A stretch of DNA of 7,228 nt from Gemmatimonadales bacterium (GCA_013816685.1 JACDDX010000084.1:1-7228); one strand, 5' to 3'. Numbered from the stretch's first letter, positions 1 through 6,038 are shown. The notes: generated by a model not told the origin, from the sequence alone. Numbers and translations are program-made.

Positions 1-94
1 TGGTGTCCCCCGCAGGTGAGGCCTGGGCCGCCGCTCGGACCGGGCTCAGGAGCACTGCGACCGCAACCGCGGCCCGCAGTAATGGGATTTGCAT
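1..94 (-). CDS. N-terminal part of a secreted protein (runs off left edge)
   Basis: The minus strand opens with ATG at 94-92 and reads without a stop to the window edge, giving 31 residues. The visible part is a textbook Sec signal peptide: it begins MQIPLLRAAVAVAVLLSP and continues to a probable cleavage site around RAAAQ-A, followed by SPAGDT. A strong ribosome binding site, GGGAGG at 109-104, sits 9 bases before the ATG, which fixes the start. The gene lies downstream of the small secreted protein at 249-641 on the same strand, 154 bases away, with a structured leader between them. The mature domain is outside the window, so the function cannot be read. An outer-membrane efflux factor or another periplasmic protein would fit the setting, but that is a guess. 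That the gene is real and exported is well supported; its identity is not. Confidence 0.75.
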   Translation of the reverse strand, partial: MQIPLLRAAVAVAVLLSPVRAAAQASPAGDT

Positions 95-157
95 GTGAGC
101 GTCCCTCCCAGGGACTGAAATCGTTGCCTGATGCCCGGCGATGCCGGGACGCAGTCC
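92..157 (-). promoter_or_regulatory. Structured 5' leader with two mutually exclusive stems over the ribosome binding site
   Basis: Read as minus-strand RNA, GGACUG (157-152) can pair with CAGUCC (117-112), enclosing a perfect 6-bp hairpin CCCGGC-AUC-GCCGGG (148-134). Alternatively GUCCC (115-111) can pair with GGGAC (105-101) around a UGGGA loop, which places the Shine-Dalgarno GGGAGG in a hairpin. The two pairings share bases 112-115 and so exclude each other. This is the geometry of a translational on/off switch for the signal-peptide gene that starts at 94. The base pairs are seen directly; regulation is inference. It does not match a riboswitch class I recognise, and short GC-rich pairings can arise by chance. 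Confidence 0.35.
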
Positions 158-248
158 GTAGCCCCCGACCAATGGTCGCGGGAACAGTAAAAACGGCCAC
201 AGCGCGCCGAGCGCGAGCGCTCAGCGGATCAGCGGGCCGTTGTTGGTA
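95..248. other. Intergenic region with leader structure
   Basis: This 154-base gap between the two exported-protein genes on the minus strand holds the competing-stem leader (112-157) and a ribosome binding site. The remaining part, 158-248, shows no convincing promoter and no gene; ORFs here have Arg/Pro-rich, non-protein-like translations. Confidence 0.4.
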
Positions 249-641
249 TCAGGCTCGGGGAGGGTGAAACGGAGGGGATGCGGAAACACCTGTCAAAAGC
301 GAGAATGCCTGCAAACCTGTGCCGTCGAACAGTGAAACGGCAGCTTCCAGCTGGGTGGCGAAGGTCGGAATCGCAAGTGGGGCGGGCAGGCAGATGGAGG
401 CCAAACCACAGCCTTGGGCTGCCGAGCCGGATGAGGCCAGAGTAGCGCCCGGCGCAGTGCCATGCTCCGGCATTCGGCATTGCTGCTGAGCTTCCCGCTC
501 GGTCAGGCCCAGACAAGCTGCCGTCCCCAAGAGGGGCTGGAGCTGGAACATCAGCAGGAGTGCCGCGATAACCACCTTCATGGCTGGAACACTAATCTCC
601 ATAGAGAATCGAGGGCAAGCACCGTTCACCTGCGCAGACAT
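249..641 (-). CDS. Small secreted cysteine-containing protein, function unknown
   Basis: I chose the ATG at 641, giving 130 residues, because AAAGGA sits about 7 bases upstream. An in-frame ATG at 581 (110 residues) would start directly at the signal peptide (MKVVIAALLLMFQLQPLLG) and is a real alternative. The frame stays open to 794, but that extra N-terminus looks non-coding. After the signal peptide come four cysteines (about residues 43, 55, 78 and 84 from the 641 start), a CRMPEH segment rich in possible metal ligands, and a proline-rich end, PPFHPPRA. That shape (short, exported, Cys/Met/His, HPPR tail) resembles small accessory proteins found beside heavy-metal efflux genes, but no family is certain. 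The next gene on the same strand is also exported. Metal handling is inference only. Confidence 0.6.
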   Translation of the reverse strand: MSAQVNGACPRFSMEISVPAMKVVIAALLLMFQLQPLLGTAACLGLTEREAQQQCRMPEHGTAPGATLASSGSAAQGCGLASICLPAPLAIPTFATQLEAAVSLFDGTGLQAFSLLTGVSASPPFHPPRA

Positions 642-830
642 GAAACGTCCTTTACCGGAGATCGGTTCCAGTGCGGCCTGCCGCAAGAACCAGAGTCGCC
701 ACGGAGCCCGAGCAAATGGCCTCCCGGGCAGAAACCGCTTATCGTGCGGTGGCCCGGATCGCTGCTGCACGCCCGACTGCCGCTGACTCGACACCCAGCG
801 GCACGTGCGCCCTCAACCTGAGAGTTTTCG
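642..830. other. Divergent intergenic region
   Basis: This 189-base gap separates the minus-strand secreted protein from the plus-strand gene at 831 and should hold promoters for both. No clear -35/-10 pair is visible on either strand. The one structured element is the inverted repeat at 672-685. ORFs that cross the region in several frames have low-complexity Arg/Pro/Ser translations and look non-coding. Confidence 0.4.
672..685. repeat. 14-bp perfect inverted repeat, possible operator
   Basis: TGCGGC-CT-GCCGCA is a perfect 6-bp inverted repeat with a 2-base centre. It lies about 30 bases upstream of the ATG at 641, where a repressor or activator of the secreted-protein gene could bind. Nothing else supports a regulatory role, and in DNA this GC-rich such palindromes occur by chance. 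Confidence 0.2.
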
Positions 831-1031
831 ATGGACGACATCCGCACCGTCGCGATCATGGCGTCAATCCTCTCGGCCACGCGGCCCCAGGCTCCGGCCG
901 GCGACCGGGCAGCGCTCGCCCAGGACCGCCTGGCCGCCGAAGCCTGGGAGCTCTACCATGCGGTTCAGCGCGCGTCGGGCGAGGCGGCACGCCGAGCCGC
1001 CGTTGGCGCGGCGTCGGCCACGAAACCCTAG
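831..1031 (+). CDS. Small hypothetical protein, 66 residues
   Basis: The frame opens with ATG at 831 after a weak purine stretch (TGAGAG at 819-824) and encodes a short, soluble, Ala/Arg-rich, probably helical protein. The core, AALAQDRLAAEAWELYHAVQ, has the spacing of an amphipathic helix, unlike the shadow frames around it. There is no signal peptide, membrane segment or cysteine. It is followed 32 bases later by the co-directional gene at 1064, with a good ribosome binding site in the gap, so the two are probably cotranscribed. I do not recognise the family. It could be a small adaptor or a DNA- or protein-binding helix, but nothing shows this. Confidence 0.45.
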   Translation: MDDIRTVAIMASILSATRPQAPAGDRAALAQDRLAAEAWELYHAVQRASGEAARRAAVGAASATKP

Positions 1032-1063
1032 CGAGCCCTGCGATCGGAAGGAGCACGCGAGCG

Positions 1064-1354
1064 ATGGCCAGGCGCCTGCTGGACCAGATCAGCGACTTCA
1101 TGCAGGAATTCAAGACCAGCTCCGGCGGCTACCGGACCGGCGGCACCCAGGTCGGCGATGGAGACGCCCTCACGTCGGCATGGTTCCAGTTCCAGCGCGG
1201 CAAGCGCTCCGCGGGCCAGCCCGAATTCGTCCGGTTCGAGCTCGCGCCCGTCGTACGCGACGGCGCCGCCGTGGTGATCGGCCGCCGCTTTGAAGGCGAC
1301 GACCCCTACGAGCTGGGCCAGCAGGCGGCCGCGTGGGTCAAGGAGCTCGCCTAG
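1064..1354 (+). CDS. Hypothetical protein, 96 residues
   Basis: The ATG at 1064 is preceded by a strong ribosome binding site, GGAAGGAG at 1046-1053, 10 bases upstream. The frame is open further 5' (to 671), but that part is low-complexity and overlaps the gene at 831. The protein starts MARRLLDQISDFMQEFKTSS, an amphipathic helix. It then has a Gly-rich stretch (GGYRTGGTQVGDGDA), a probable beta-rich middle with FQFQRGK and EFVRFELAPVVRDG, and ends in a helix, ELGQQAAAWVKELA. It is soluble and has no cysteine. Its TAG stop lies inside a CTAG that also holds the stop of the convergent porin remnant. The family is not recognised. Amino-acid composition and the ribosome binding site make it a credible gene. 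Confidence 0.6.
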   Translation: MARRLLDQISDFMQEFKTSSGGYRTGGTQVGDGDALTSAWFQFQRGKRSAGQPEFVRFELAPVVRDGAAVVIGRRFEGDDPYELGQQAAAWVKELA

Positions 1355-2142
1355 AACTTGACCTGCGCCTGGGTGATGAGCGTGCCGCGCCGGGTTCCCG
1401 GGGTGCCGATCTTCCGTGACACGTAGTCCGCGAGGAGCCGCACCTTCCCGCCGAACTCGAGATTGACGCCGCCCGTGGACGCGCGATTCCGTACATCTTC
1501 GGTGATCGCGGAGCGTCGGAAATCCTCCTCCTTCGCGACGAGCTGGAGCCAGGGCAGCACCCGGTACGTCGCCTGCGCATACCAGCCTTTGTCGTCGACC
1601 ACGCCGCCGTCGCGGTGCTGACCGATGTACTCGCCCTCGACCGCGGCGCCCATGTACTCGAGGCCACCGTCGATGCCGTAGCGGGTGCTGTCCGAGCCGT
1701 ACTGCGCCACGTTCGCGCCCAGCGTCAGGTAGGCGACCGGCCGCACCGTCGTGCGCCCGACCCAGAGCAGCGTCGAGTCGGTGTTGGCCGTGACATTCTG
1801 CCCCTCTCCGTTGAACACGCCGACGGTGACCGTACCGATAGGACCGAACGCGTAGTCCGCCATGAGACCGATGTCGCGCTTGGGCGCAATCGAGTCCACC
1901 ACCGTGGCCCGATCGGCGGTCTCGACGTCGGCGAGCGAGCTGAGGAACTCGCGGGTGAACGGGGTCTTGTACTGTCCCGCCTGGAAACCGAGCGACCCGA
2001 TCTTGTAGCGAATGTAGGCGTCCTGCAGCGAGAGGCTCGCCTTGCCCGGCCCGACCGAGCCGGTGCGGAACTCGCCCTGAATCCTCCATGAGACGTCTCT
2101 CGCCACGCCGCCGAACGCGGTCAGTCGCGCGCGGTTGATCGA
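1351..2142 (-). pseudogene. 5'-truncated phosphate-selective porin (OprP/OprO family)
   Basis: About 260 residues match the C-terminal two thirds of the phosphate-selective porin O/P family, an outer-membrane beta barrel. Recognisable blocks include NRARLTAFGG, the DAYIRYKIG...FQAGQYKTPFTREFLSS segment with its typical Lys-Thr-Pro-Phe, IAPKRDIGLM, GVFNGEGQN, and alternating strands to a terminal phenylalanine (AQVKF), the barrel-assembly signal. The signal peptide, the N-terminal region and the first strands are missing. Upstream of about 2142 the same frame stays open to a possible start at 2202, but those ~20 Arg/Ser-rich residues are simply antisense to the helix-turn-helix/Mop gene. Without a signal peptide it cannot reach the outer membrane, so it is probably a dead remnant. 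The break coincides with the 5' truncation of the neighbouring plus-strand gene. Confidence 0.8.
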
Positions 2143-2458
2143 GCCGGTGCCCGGCCGCCGGGTTGGCCGGAAATGGCTCTTCGACGAGCGCGACCTCGAC
2201 ACGGCGCTGGGCCGGCCGCCGCAGGCGGCGTTCGACGGGCTCGACCTGAGTGCCCGAAATCAGCTTCGCGGCCGGGTGATCGAGCTGAAGATCGAAGGGC
2301 TGATGGCGGAGATCCGGATCGGAATCGGCGAGCAGGAGCTGATCGCCGTCATCACACGGAGCTCGGCCGAACGTCTACAGCTCAAGGTCGGTGCTGAGGT
2401 GTTCGCCGTAATCAAATCCACCGAAGTCATGATCGGGAAAGGCTCCTCGGGCCTATGA
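2135..2458 (+). CDS. Molybdate-binding Mop (TOBE) domain protein with remnant of an N-terminal helix-turn-helix
   Basis: The first in-frame start is TTG at 2135. Residues 5-25 (VPGRRVGRKWLF...DLDTAL) are the end of an excisionase/MerR-like DNA-binding domain: the wing and final helix. Its helix-turn-helix proper, normally 25-30 residues further upstream, is absent, and the upstream frame reads porin antisense back to a stop at 2078. Residues 39-102 are a complete Mop domain: LSARNQLRGRV, AVITRSSAERLQLKVG and AVIKSTEVMIGK are classic. Mop domains bind molybdate or tungstate oxyanions. The intact family probably senses molybdate and regulates the adjacent transporter. The stop overlaps the modA start (ATGA), so the two are translationally coupled. 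As it stands the protein could still bind molybdate but should not bind DNA. The start codon, and whether it is expressed, are uncertain. Confidence 0.75.
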   Translation: MIEPVPGRRVGRKWLFDERDLDTALGRPPQAAFDGLDLSARNQLRGRVIELKIEGLMAEIRIGIGEQELIAVITRSSAERLQLKVGAEVFAVIKSTEVMIGKGSSGL

Positions 2459-3297
2459 ACGCTTTCCTGTACACCATCCTCGCTCTGGTGACTGCCTCCA
2501 GCACTCGGGCATCTCCCCTCGCACTCTCGCGCGCCGCCTCGCCGCCGGGCACGCTCACGGTGTACGCGGCCGCGTCGCTCACCGAGGCGTTCACCGAGCT
2601 GGGCCAAACCCTCGAGGCGAGTCATCCCGGGCTCAAGGTGCAGTTCAACTTCGCGGGCTCGCAGCAGCTCGCCGCACAGCTCGAGCAGGGCGCTCCGGCG
2701 GACGTGTTCGCCTCGGCCGACCGGCGCTGGATGAGCTACGCGGCCGCCAAGGGAATGATCGTGGGTGCGGATAGAATCTTCGCGCGGAACCGTCTGGTGG
2801 TGATCGTGCCGAAAACCAACCCCGCGCGCATCGAAACGCTGGAGGACTTGTCGCGCCGTGGAATCAAGCTGGTGCTTGCCGCGGAGGCGGTGCCAGCCGG
2901 CAAGTACAGCCGGGAGACACTGCTGAACCTTGGCGGCGCGCCGGGTTTTCCGCCGCAGTACGCGCGGCGCGTGGCCGCCAACGTGGTGTCGCAGGAGGAG
3001 AATGTGAAGGCGGTCGTCGCCAAGGTGCAGCTCGGCGAGGCCGACGCGGGCATGGTGTACCGCTCGGACGTGACCTCCTCGGTTGCGCGATACGTGCGGG
3101 TCTTCGAGATCACGGATCCGTACAACGTGATCGCGAGCTATCCGATCGCGGCGCTGAAGGAATCGAAGAACGCCATGGCGGCAAAGTGGTTCATCGAGCT
3201 GGTGTCCAGCGAGGCGGGGCAACACGTGCTTCAGCGGCATGGATTTCTGCCCGCCGAGGCCCTGGTGCCGGCGGCGCCGCAGCGTGGGCGTACATAA
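2455..3297 (+). CDS. modA: Molybdate ABC transporter, periplasmic substrate-binding protein ModA
   Basis: This 280-residue protein captures molybdate (or tungstate) in the periplasm and delivers it to ModBC. It begins with a Sec-type signal peptide (hydrophobic residues 3-14; the n-region lacks the usual basic residue). Family motifs in order: YAAASLTEAF (37-46), FAGSQQLAAQL (66-76), PADVFASAD (81-89), VPAGKYS (146-152), VVSQEENVKAVV (177-188) and GEADAGMVYRSD (194-205). Likely oxyanion ligands by comparison with known ModA proteins are Ser41, Ser69, Ala148, Val178 and Tyr202. The ATG overlaps the Mop gene stop (ATGA), which fixes the start. No modB follows on this strand; modBC lie 800 bases away on the opposite strand. 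A short tail (VPAAPQRGRT) extends past the usual end. Whether it prefers Mo or W cannot be told. Confidence 0.93.
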   Translation: MNAFLYTILALVTASSTRASPLALSRAASPPGTLTVYAAASLTEAFTELGQTLEASHPGLKVQFNFAGSQQLAAQLEQGAPADVFASADRRWMSYAAAKGMIVGADRIFARNRLVVIVPKTNPARIETLEDLSRRGIKLVLAAEAVPAGKYSRETLLNLGGAPGFPPQYARRVAANVVSQEENVKAVVAKVQLGEADAGMVYRSDVTSSVARYVRVFEITDPYNVIASYPIAALKESKNAMAAKWFIELVSSEAGQHVLQRHGFLPAEALVPAAPQRGRT

Positions 3298-3307
3298 CAG
3301 CACGCCC
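3286..3307. terminator. Weak hairpin between convergent genes
   Basis: GGGCGT (3286-3291) and ACGCCC (3302-3307) form a 6-bp stem with a 10-base loop that contains the modA TAA stop. It sits in the 31-base gap between modA and the convergent ferritin-like gene, where a bidirectional terminator would be expected. No U-tract follows on either strand and the stem overlaps coding sequence, so support is thin. Confidence 0.15.
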
Positions 3308-3328
3308 CCGCTGTCACCGTTCAGCTAC

Positions 3329-3823
3329 TCAGTCCTGGCTTTCCGCGTCCACATTGATCGTCTCGGCCAGCTTCGTCAGCGCCTTGTCGGTGTCACCTTC
3401 TTCGTTCAGCGTCTGCTGCAGCAGTTGCGCATGATCCTCGTGCCCGAGCAGCCGGGCCCAGGTGCGCACCGTGCCGTAGCCCGCCATCTCGTAATGCTCC
3501 ACGTGCTGCGCGGCCGAGATGAGGCCGGCATCGAGCACGTCAGGATCGGGGCGTTCCTTGATCAGCTCGGCGCCTTCCTTCAGCAGCCCTTCCATGCCCA
3601 CGCACTTCTTGCCGCGCGGGCTCGCAGCAAGCGACTTGAGAATCTTCTCGAGCCGTCGCACGTGCTCCTTGGTCTGCCGTTCGTGCGCCTGGAAGCCCTG
3701 CTTGAGCGGCTTCGATGACGCGGCCTTGACCATCCTCGGCAGCGCCTTGAGAATCTGGTTCTCCGCGCTCCAGAGATCTTTGAGTTCGTCTACATACAGC
3801 TCTTCCAGCGTGTCCATTTCCAT
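3329..3823 (-). CDS. DUF892 (YciE/YciF-like) ferritin-fold protein
   Basis: The 164-residue protein matches the DUF892/YciE-YciF family of ferritin-like four-helix bundles, usually ~160-170 residues, often stress-induced and of unsettled function. Diagnostic segments are TLEELYVDELKDLWSAENQI (5-24), LPRMVKAA, LKQGFQAHERQTKEHVRRLE (40-59), then LISAAQHVEHYEMAGYGTVR (101-120) and LLQQTLNEEGDTDKALTKLA (134-153). Candidate di-metal ligands are Glu21, Glu48, His54, Glu109, Glu112 and Glu142. There is no signal peptide, so it acts in the cytoplasm. CAGGAG lies 6 bases before the ATG at 823 of the third kilobase (3823), which supports that start over the second ATG at 3817. A TTGACT at 3881-3876 could be a -35 box, but no good -10 follows. 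It converges on modA and separates it from modC. A role in molybdate uptake is not indicated. Confidence 0.9.
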   Translation of the reverse strand: MEMDTLEELYVDELKDLWSAENQILKALPRMVKAASSKPLKQGFQAHERQTKEHVRRLEKILKSLAASPRGKKCVGMEGLLKEGAELIKERPDPDVLDAGLISAAQHVEHYEMAGYGTVRTWARLLGHEDHAQLLQQTLNEEGDTDKALTKLAETINVDAESQD

Positions 3824-3918
3824 GAATTGCTCCTGTCAGGTAATTCGCGAGGCGTGGCTGTCGAGAGACCCGCGCAGTCAACTTGCCGCTCCCCGGCAGC
3901 GAGAGGAAGGGGGGGTCG

Positions 3919-4047
3919 GGCCTCGAACAGCAGCTCCCCCGCGGTCGTCGTGAGGTGCTTCCCGAAGTGCTCCAGCCCGCTGATCTGCGCCGGCGTCAGC
4001 GTGGGAAAGGCGATCGCGGCGTCGTCGATCGATGGACGCTCCGGCTA
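3919..4047 (-). pseudogene. Relic of the N-terminal cyclic-nucleotide-binding domain of a regulator or thioredoxin-reductase-like protein
   Basis: About 39 codons on the minus strand (4035-3919) read SIDDAAIAFPTLTPAQISGL, then EHFGKHLTTTAGELLFEA. This is the start of a CRP/FNR-type cyclic-nucleotide-binding domain, whose first helix (FPxLTxxQIxxL) and first strand (xAGExLFExG) are easily recognised. In GC-rich bacteria the same opening is found on cyclic-nucleotide-domain fusions with thioredoxin reductase, and the FPTLTPAQ wording resembles those. The frame has a TAG at 4047-4045 and no ATG, GTG or TTG between it and the homologous part. Similarity ends at a run of seven G (3909-3915), after which the translation is unrelated. 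It is therefore a start-less, truncated fragment, too short for the intact fold. It sits downstream of modC on the same strand. Homology is judged by eye. Confidence 0.5.
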
Positions 4048-4095
4048 AGGGGGGCCCGCCGGGCGAAAGCTAGTCGGGCAATTGGCCCCGGGCCG
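4048..4095 (-). terminator. GC-rich inverted repeats after modC, possible terminator
   Basis: Just past the modC stop the sequence holds nested inverted repeats, GGGC-AATTG-GCCC region (4076-4088) and GCCC-GCC-GGGC (4054-4064). Distal GGCCCG/CGGGCC arms could pair across both. On the minus strand they end in CCCCCCTT rather than a U-tract, so they are at best a poor intrinsic terminator. They could equally protect the modC message end or simply reflect base composition. Confidence 0.2.
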
Positions 4096-5178
4096 TCAGG
4101 AATAGAGGCGCACCCCCGTTGCCTTGAACGTCGCAAACACCATCATCCCCTCCCGCAGCCCCAACGCTGTCACGCCAGCGCGCGTGACCTCCGCCACCAG
4201 CACCGGCGTCGTGCCCAGCACGACCCGCACTCGCTCACCCGCAGGCGTCTCTGGCACAACCTCCAGTATCGGTCCGGCGAACAGGTTCTGCGCGCTCCCT
4301 TCGGGGCGCTCGCGATGCAGCGTGATCTCGTTGGGATGCACGGTCGCAAAGATGTCGGCAGGGTCGCCGCTCGGTGCCGTCGGCCCGTCGGCGATGACCA
4401 GATCGCCGTCGGCGGTGTGCAACGCCGTTACCCCCGCGAGCGTACGGCCGACCCGGCCGACAAAGAGATTGGTGCCGATCAGCTCGGCGACGAAACGCGA
4501 GCGCGGCCGCCGGAGCAGATCGTCGCGCGAGCCGGCCTGCGCCACGCGCCCGCGTTCGAGGACGACGACCTGATCGCCGAGGAGGAGCGCCTCGATCGGA
4601 CTGTGCGTCACGTAGATAGTCACGCAGGGCAGCCGGCCCAGCAGCGCGCGCAGTTCCGCGCGCACCGTCCGGCGGGTCTGGAGATCGAGCGCCGACATCG
4701 GCTCGTCCAGCAGGAGCACGCGGGGATCGAGCACGATGGCACGGGCCAGGGCGACCCGCTGCTGCTGTCCGCCGGAGAGCGTGCCGGGGCGCCGATCGGC
4801 GAGTTCTGCAATGCCAAGGAGGCCGATCGCGTCTGTGACGCGGGAGCCGATCACGCGCCGCGCGAGCCCCATCGAGCGAAGGCCGAACCCGACGTTGTCG
4901 CGCACGCTGAGATGGGGAAAGAGCGCATAATCCTGCGGGACGTAGCCGATGTCCCGCGCCCACGCCGGCCGCCAGACGCCCGCGTCGGTGTCGACGTAGA
5001 CCGCGTCGTCGACGGCGATCCGTCCCCGGTCCGGCCGGTCGAGCCCGGCAATCAGCCGCAGGATGGAGGTCTTCCCCGCCCCGCTCTCCCCCACGAGGAC
5101 GGTGGTGCCGCGCCCCGCTTCGAGGGTCACGTCGAGATTGAAGCCGCCGCGGCGCTCAGCGAGTCGGGCGGTGAGCAC
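4096..5178 (-). CDS. modC: Molybdate ABC transporter, ATP-binding protein ModC
   Basis: The 360-residue protein is the cytoplasmic ATPase that powers molybdate import through ModB. Visible motifs: Walker A GESGAGKTS (30-38), Q-loop VPQDYALFPHLSV (80-92), signature LSGGQQQRVALARA (134-147), Walker B VLLLDEPMSALD (154-165), and the H-loop histidine in YVTHSPIEA (His192). The common Asp after that histidine is Ser here. The C-terminal part, from about 295, is a TOBE/Mop regulatory domain (NLFAGPILEVV, VTRAGVTALGLREGM), which in ModC binds oxyanion. The GTG at 5178 gives the expected short N-terminus and overlaps the modB end by 23 bases, so translation is probably coupled. Length and domain order are typical. 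A general sulfate or phosphate ATPase is unlikely given the TOBE type and the ModB neighbour. Confidence 0.93.
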   Translation of the reverse strand: MLTARLAERRGGFNLDVTLEAGRGTTVLVGESGAGKTSILRLIAGLDRPDRGRIAVDDAVYVDTDAGVWRPAWARDIGYVPQDYALFPHLSVRDNVGFGLRSMGLARRVIGSRVTDAIGLLGIAELADRRPGTLSGGQQQRVALARAIVLDPRVLLLDEPMSALDLQTRRTVRAELRALLGRLPCVTIYVTHSPIEALLLGDQVVVLERGRVAQAGSRDDLLRRPRSRFVAELIGTNLFVGRVGRTLAGVTALHTADGDLVIADGPTAPSGDPADIFATVHPNEITLHRERPEGSAQNLFAGPILEVVPETPAGERVRVVLGTTPVLVAEVTRAGVTALGLREGMMVFATFKATGVRLYS

Positions 5179-5968
5179 GTGGAACCGTTACCGGCAAGCC
5201 GAGCGGCGCGAGCCGGAGCACGAGCAGCACGGCGAGCGACAGCAGCAGCAGCATTACCGACAGCGCGACGGCGGCGTCCAGATCGCTCTGCAGCGCGATG
5301 TACACCGCGAGCGGCATCGTCTGGGTGATGCCCGGCATGTTGCCGGCGAAGGTGATCGTGGCGCCGAACTCGCCCAGCGCGCGGGCCCAGCTCATGGCCG
5401 TGCCGGCGAGCAGTGAGGGCATCGCCAGCGGGAGCATGACCCGCAGGAACACCGCGCCCGGTGGTGTGCGCAGCGTCGCCGCCGTATCAAGGTAGCGCTG
5501 CTCCACCTCGGCCAGCCCCGCGCGCGTGGCGCCGATGAAGAACGGCATGGCCACGAACGCCTGCGCAACGATCACGCCGAGCGTGGTGAAAGGCAGGTGC
5601 ACGCCGAGCGCGGCCAGGGTCGACCCGGCCAGCCCCGCGCGCCCGAACGCCGCCAGCAGCGCGACACCGGCGACCGTCGGCGGCAGCACGAGCGGCAGGT
5701 CGATCAGCACTTCGAGCAGGCGCTTGCCGGGAAAGGTGGTGGTCGCGAGGAACCAGGCGGCAGGCAGGCCAAGCGCGATGACGACCGCGGTGGAGGCGGC
5801 GCTGGTGACCAGGCTCAGGCGGAGCGCGTTGACGACCGCGGGATCGCGCCACCGCTCGAGCAGCGCGCCAGGCGGCACGCGGACCAGCAAACTCACCAGC
5901 GGCAGGGCGAGGAGACAGACCAGTGCGAGCCCCGCCACCGCGAGGCCGATCGTTCCGGCAGCGTCCAC
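5156..5968 (-). CDS. modB: Molybdate ABC transporter, permease ModB
   Basis: ModB is the inner-membrane channel subunit, a dimer with ModC2 that accepts molybdate from ModA. From the GTG at 5968 it is 270 residues with about six hydrophobic segments: near 6-30, 48-75, 86-108, 128-148, then around 180-205 and 233-254. Signature stretches are LIDLPLVLPPTVAG (89-102), the cytoplasmic EAA-type loop EVEQRYLDTAATLRTPPGAV (154-173, with the usual conserved Gly lost or shifted) and RALGEFGATITFAGNMPG (196-213), which is characteristic of ModB. The same frame is open to 6274, but that extension is Arg/Ser-rich and runs through the gene at 6039-6281, so I reject it. The ribosome binding site before 5968 is weak (GGCGGG), and an ATG at 6076 is a less likely alternative. 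The gene lies 70 bases after the small paralogue and overlaps modC. Confidence 0.9.
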   Translation of the reverse strand: MDAAGTIGLAVAGLALVCLLALPLVSLLVRVPPGALLERWRDPAVVNALRLSLVTSAASTAVVIALGLPAAWFLATTTFPGKRLLEVLIDLPLVLPPTVAGVALLAAFGRAGLAGSTLAALGVHLPFTTLGVIVAQAFVAMPFFIGATRAGLAEVEQRYLDTAATLRTPPGAVFLRVMLPLAMPSLLAGTAMSWARALGEFGATITFAGNMPGITQTMPLAVYIALQSDLDAAVALSVMLLLLSLAVLLVLRLAPLGLPVTVPRAHRPTR

Positions 5969-6038
5969 GAGCCCGCCGCCGCGCCCGGGCCGCGTCGGAC
6001 GATTCAGCCTTGCGATCGGCCGCGTCCGCCGTCGAACA

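Noticed and set aside
16..267. Plus-strand open frame of 83 codons at the left end
   Set aside because: It is antisense to the signal-peptide start and the structured leader, and its translation is not protein-like.
642..794. Upstream start at 794 for the small secreted protein
   Set aside because: It would add 51 non-hydrophobic residues before the signal peptide, whereas 641 has a good ribosome binding site.
1028..2089. Minus-strand open frame of 353 codons overlapping the porin
   Set aside because: It is the porin read in another frame; the porin frame carries the family motifs and the terminal Phe.
2143..2202. N-terminal extension of the porin frame to a start at 2202
   Set aside because: These residues are Arg/Ser-rich, have no signal peptide, and are antisense to the helix-turn-helix remnant.
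2260..3303. Minus-strand open frame of 347 codons
   Set aside because: Antisense to the Mop and modA genes; rich in Arg/His, no recognisable motif.
3883..5328. Plus-strand open frame of 481 codons across modC
   Set aside because: It runs antisense to modC and the end of modB, whose motifs are unmistakable. Its translation is Arg/His/Pro-rich with no domain.
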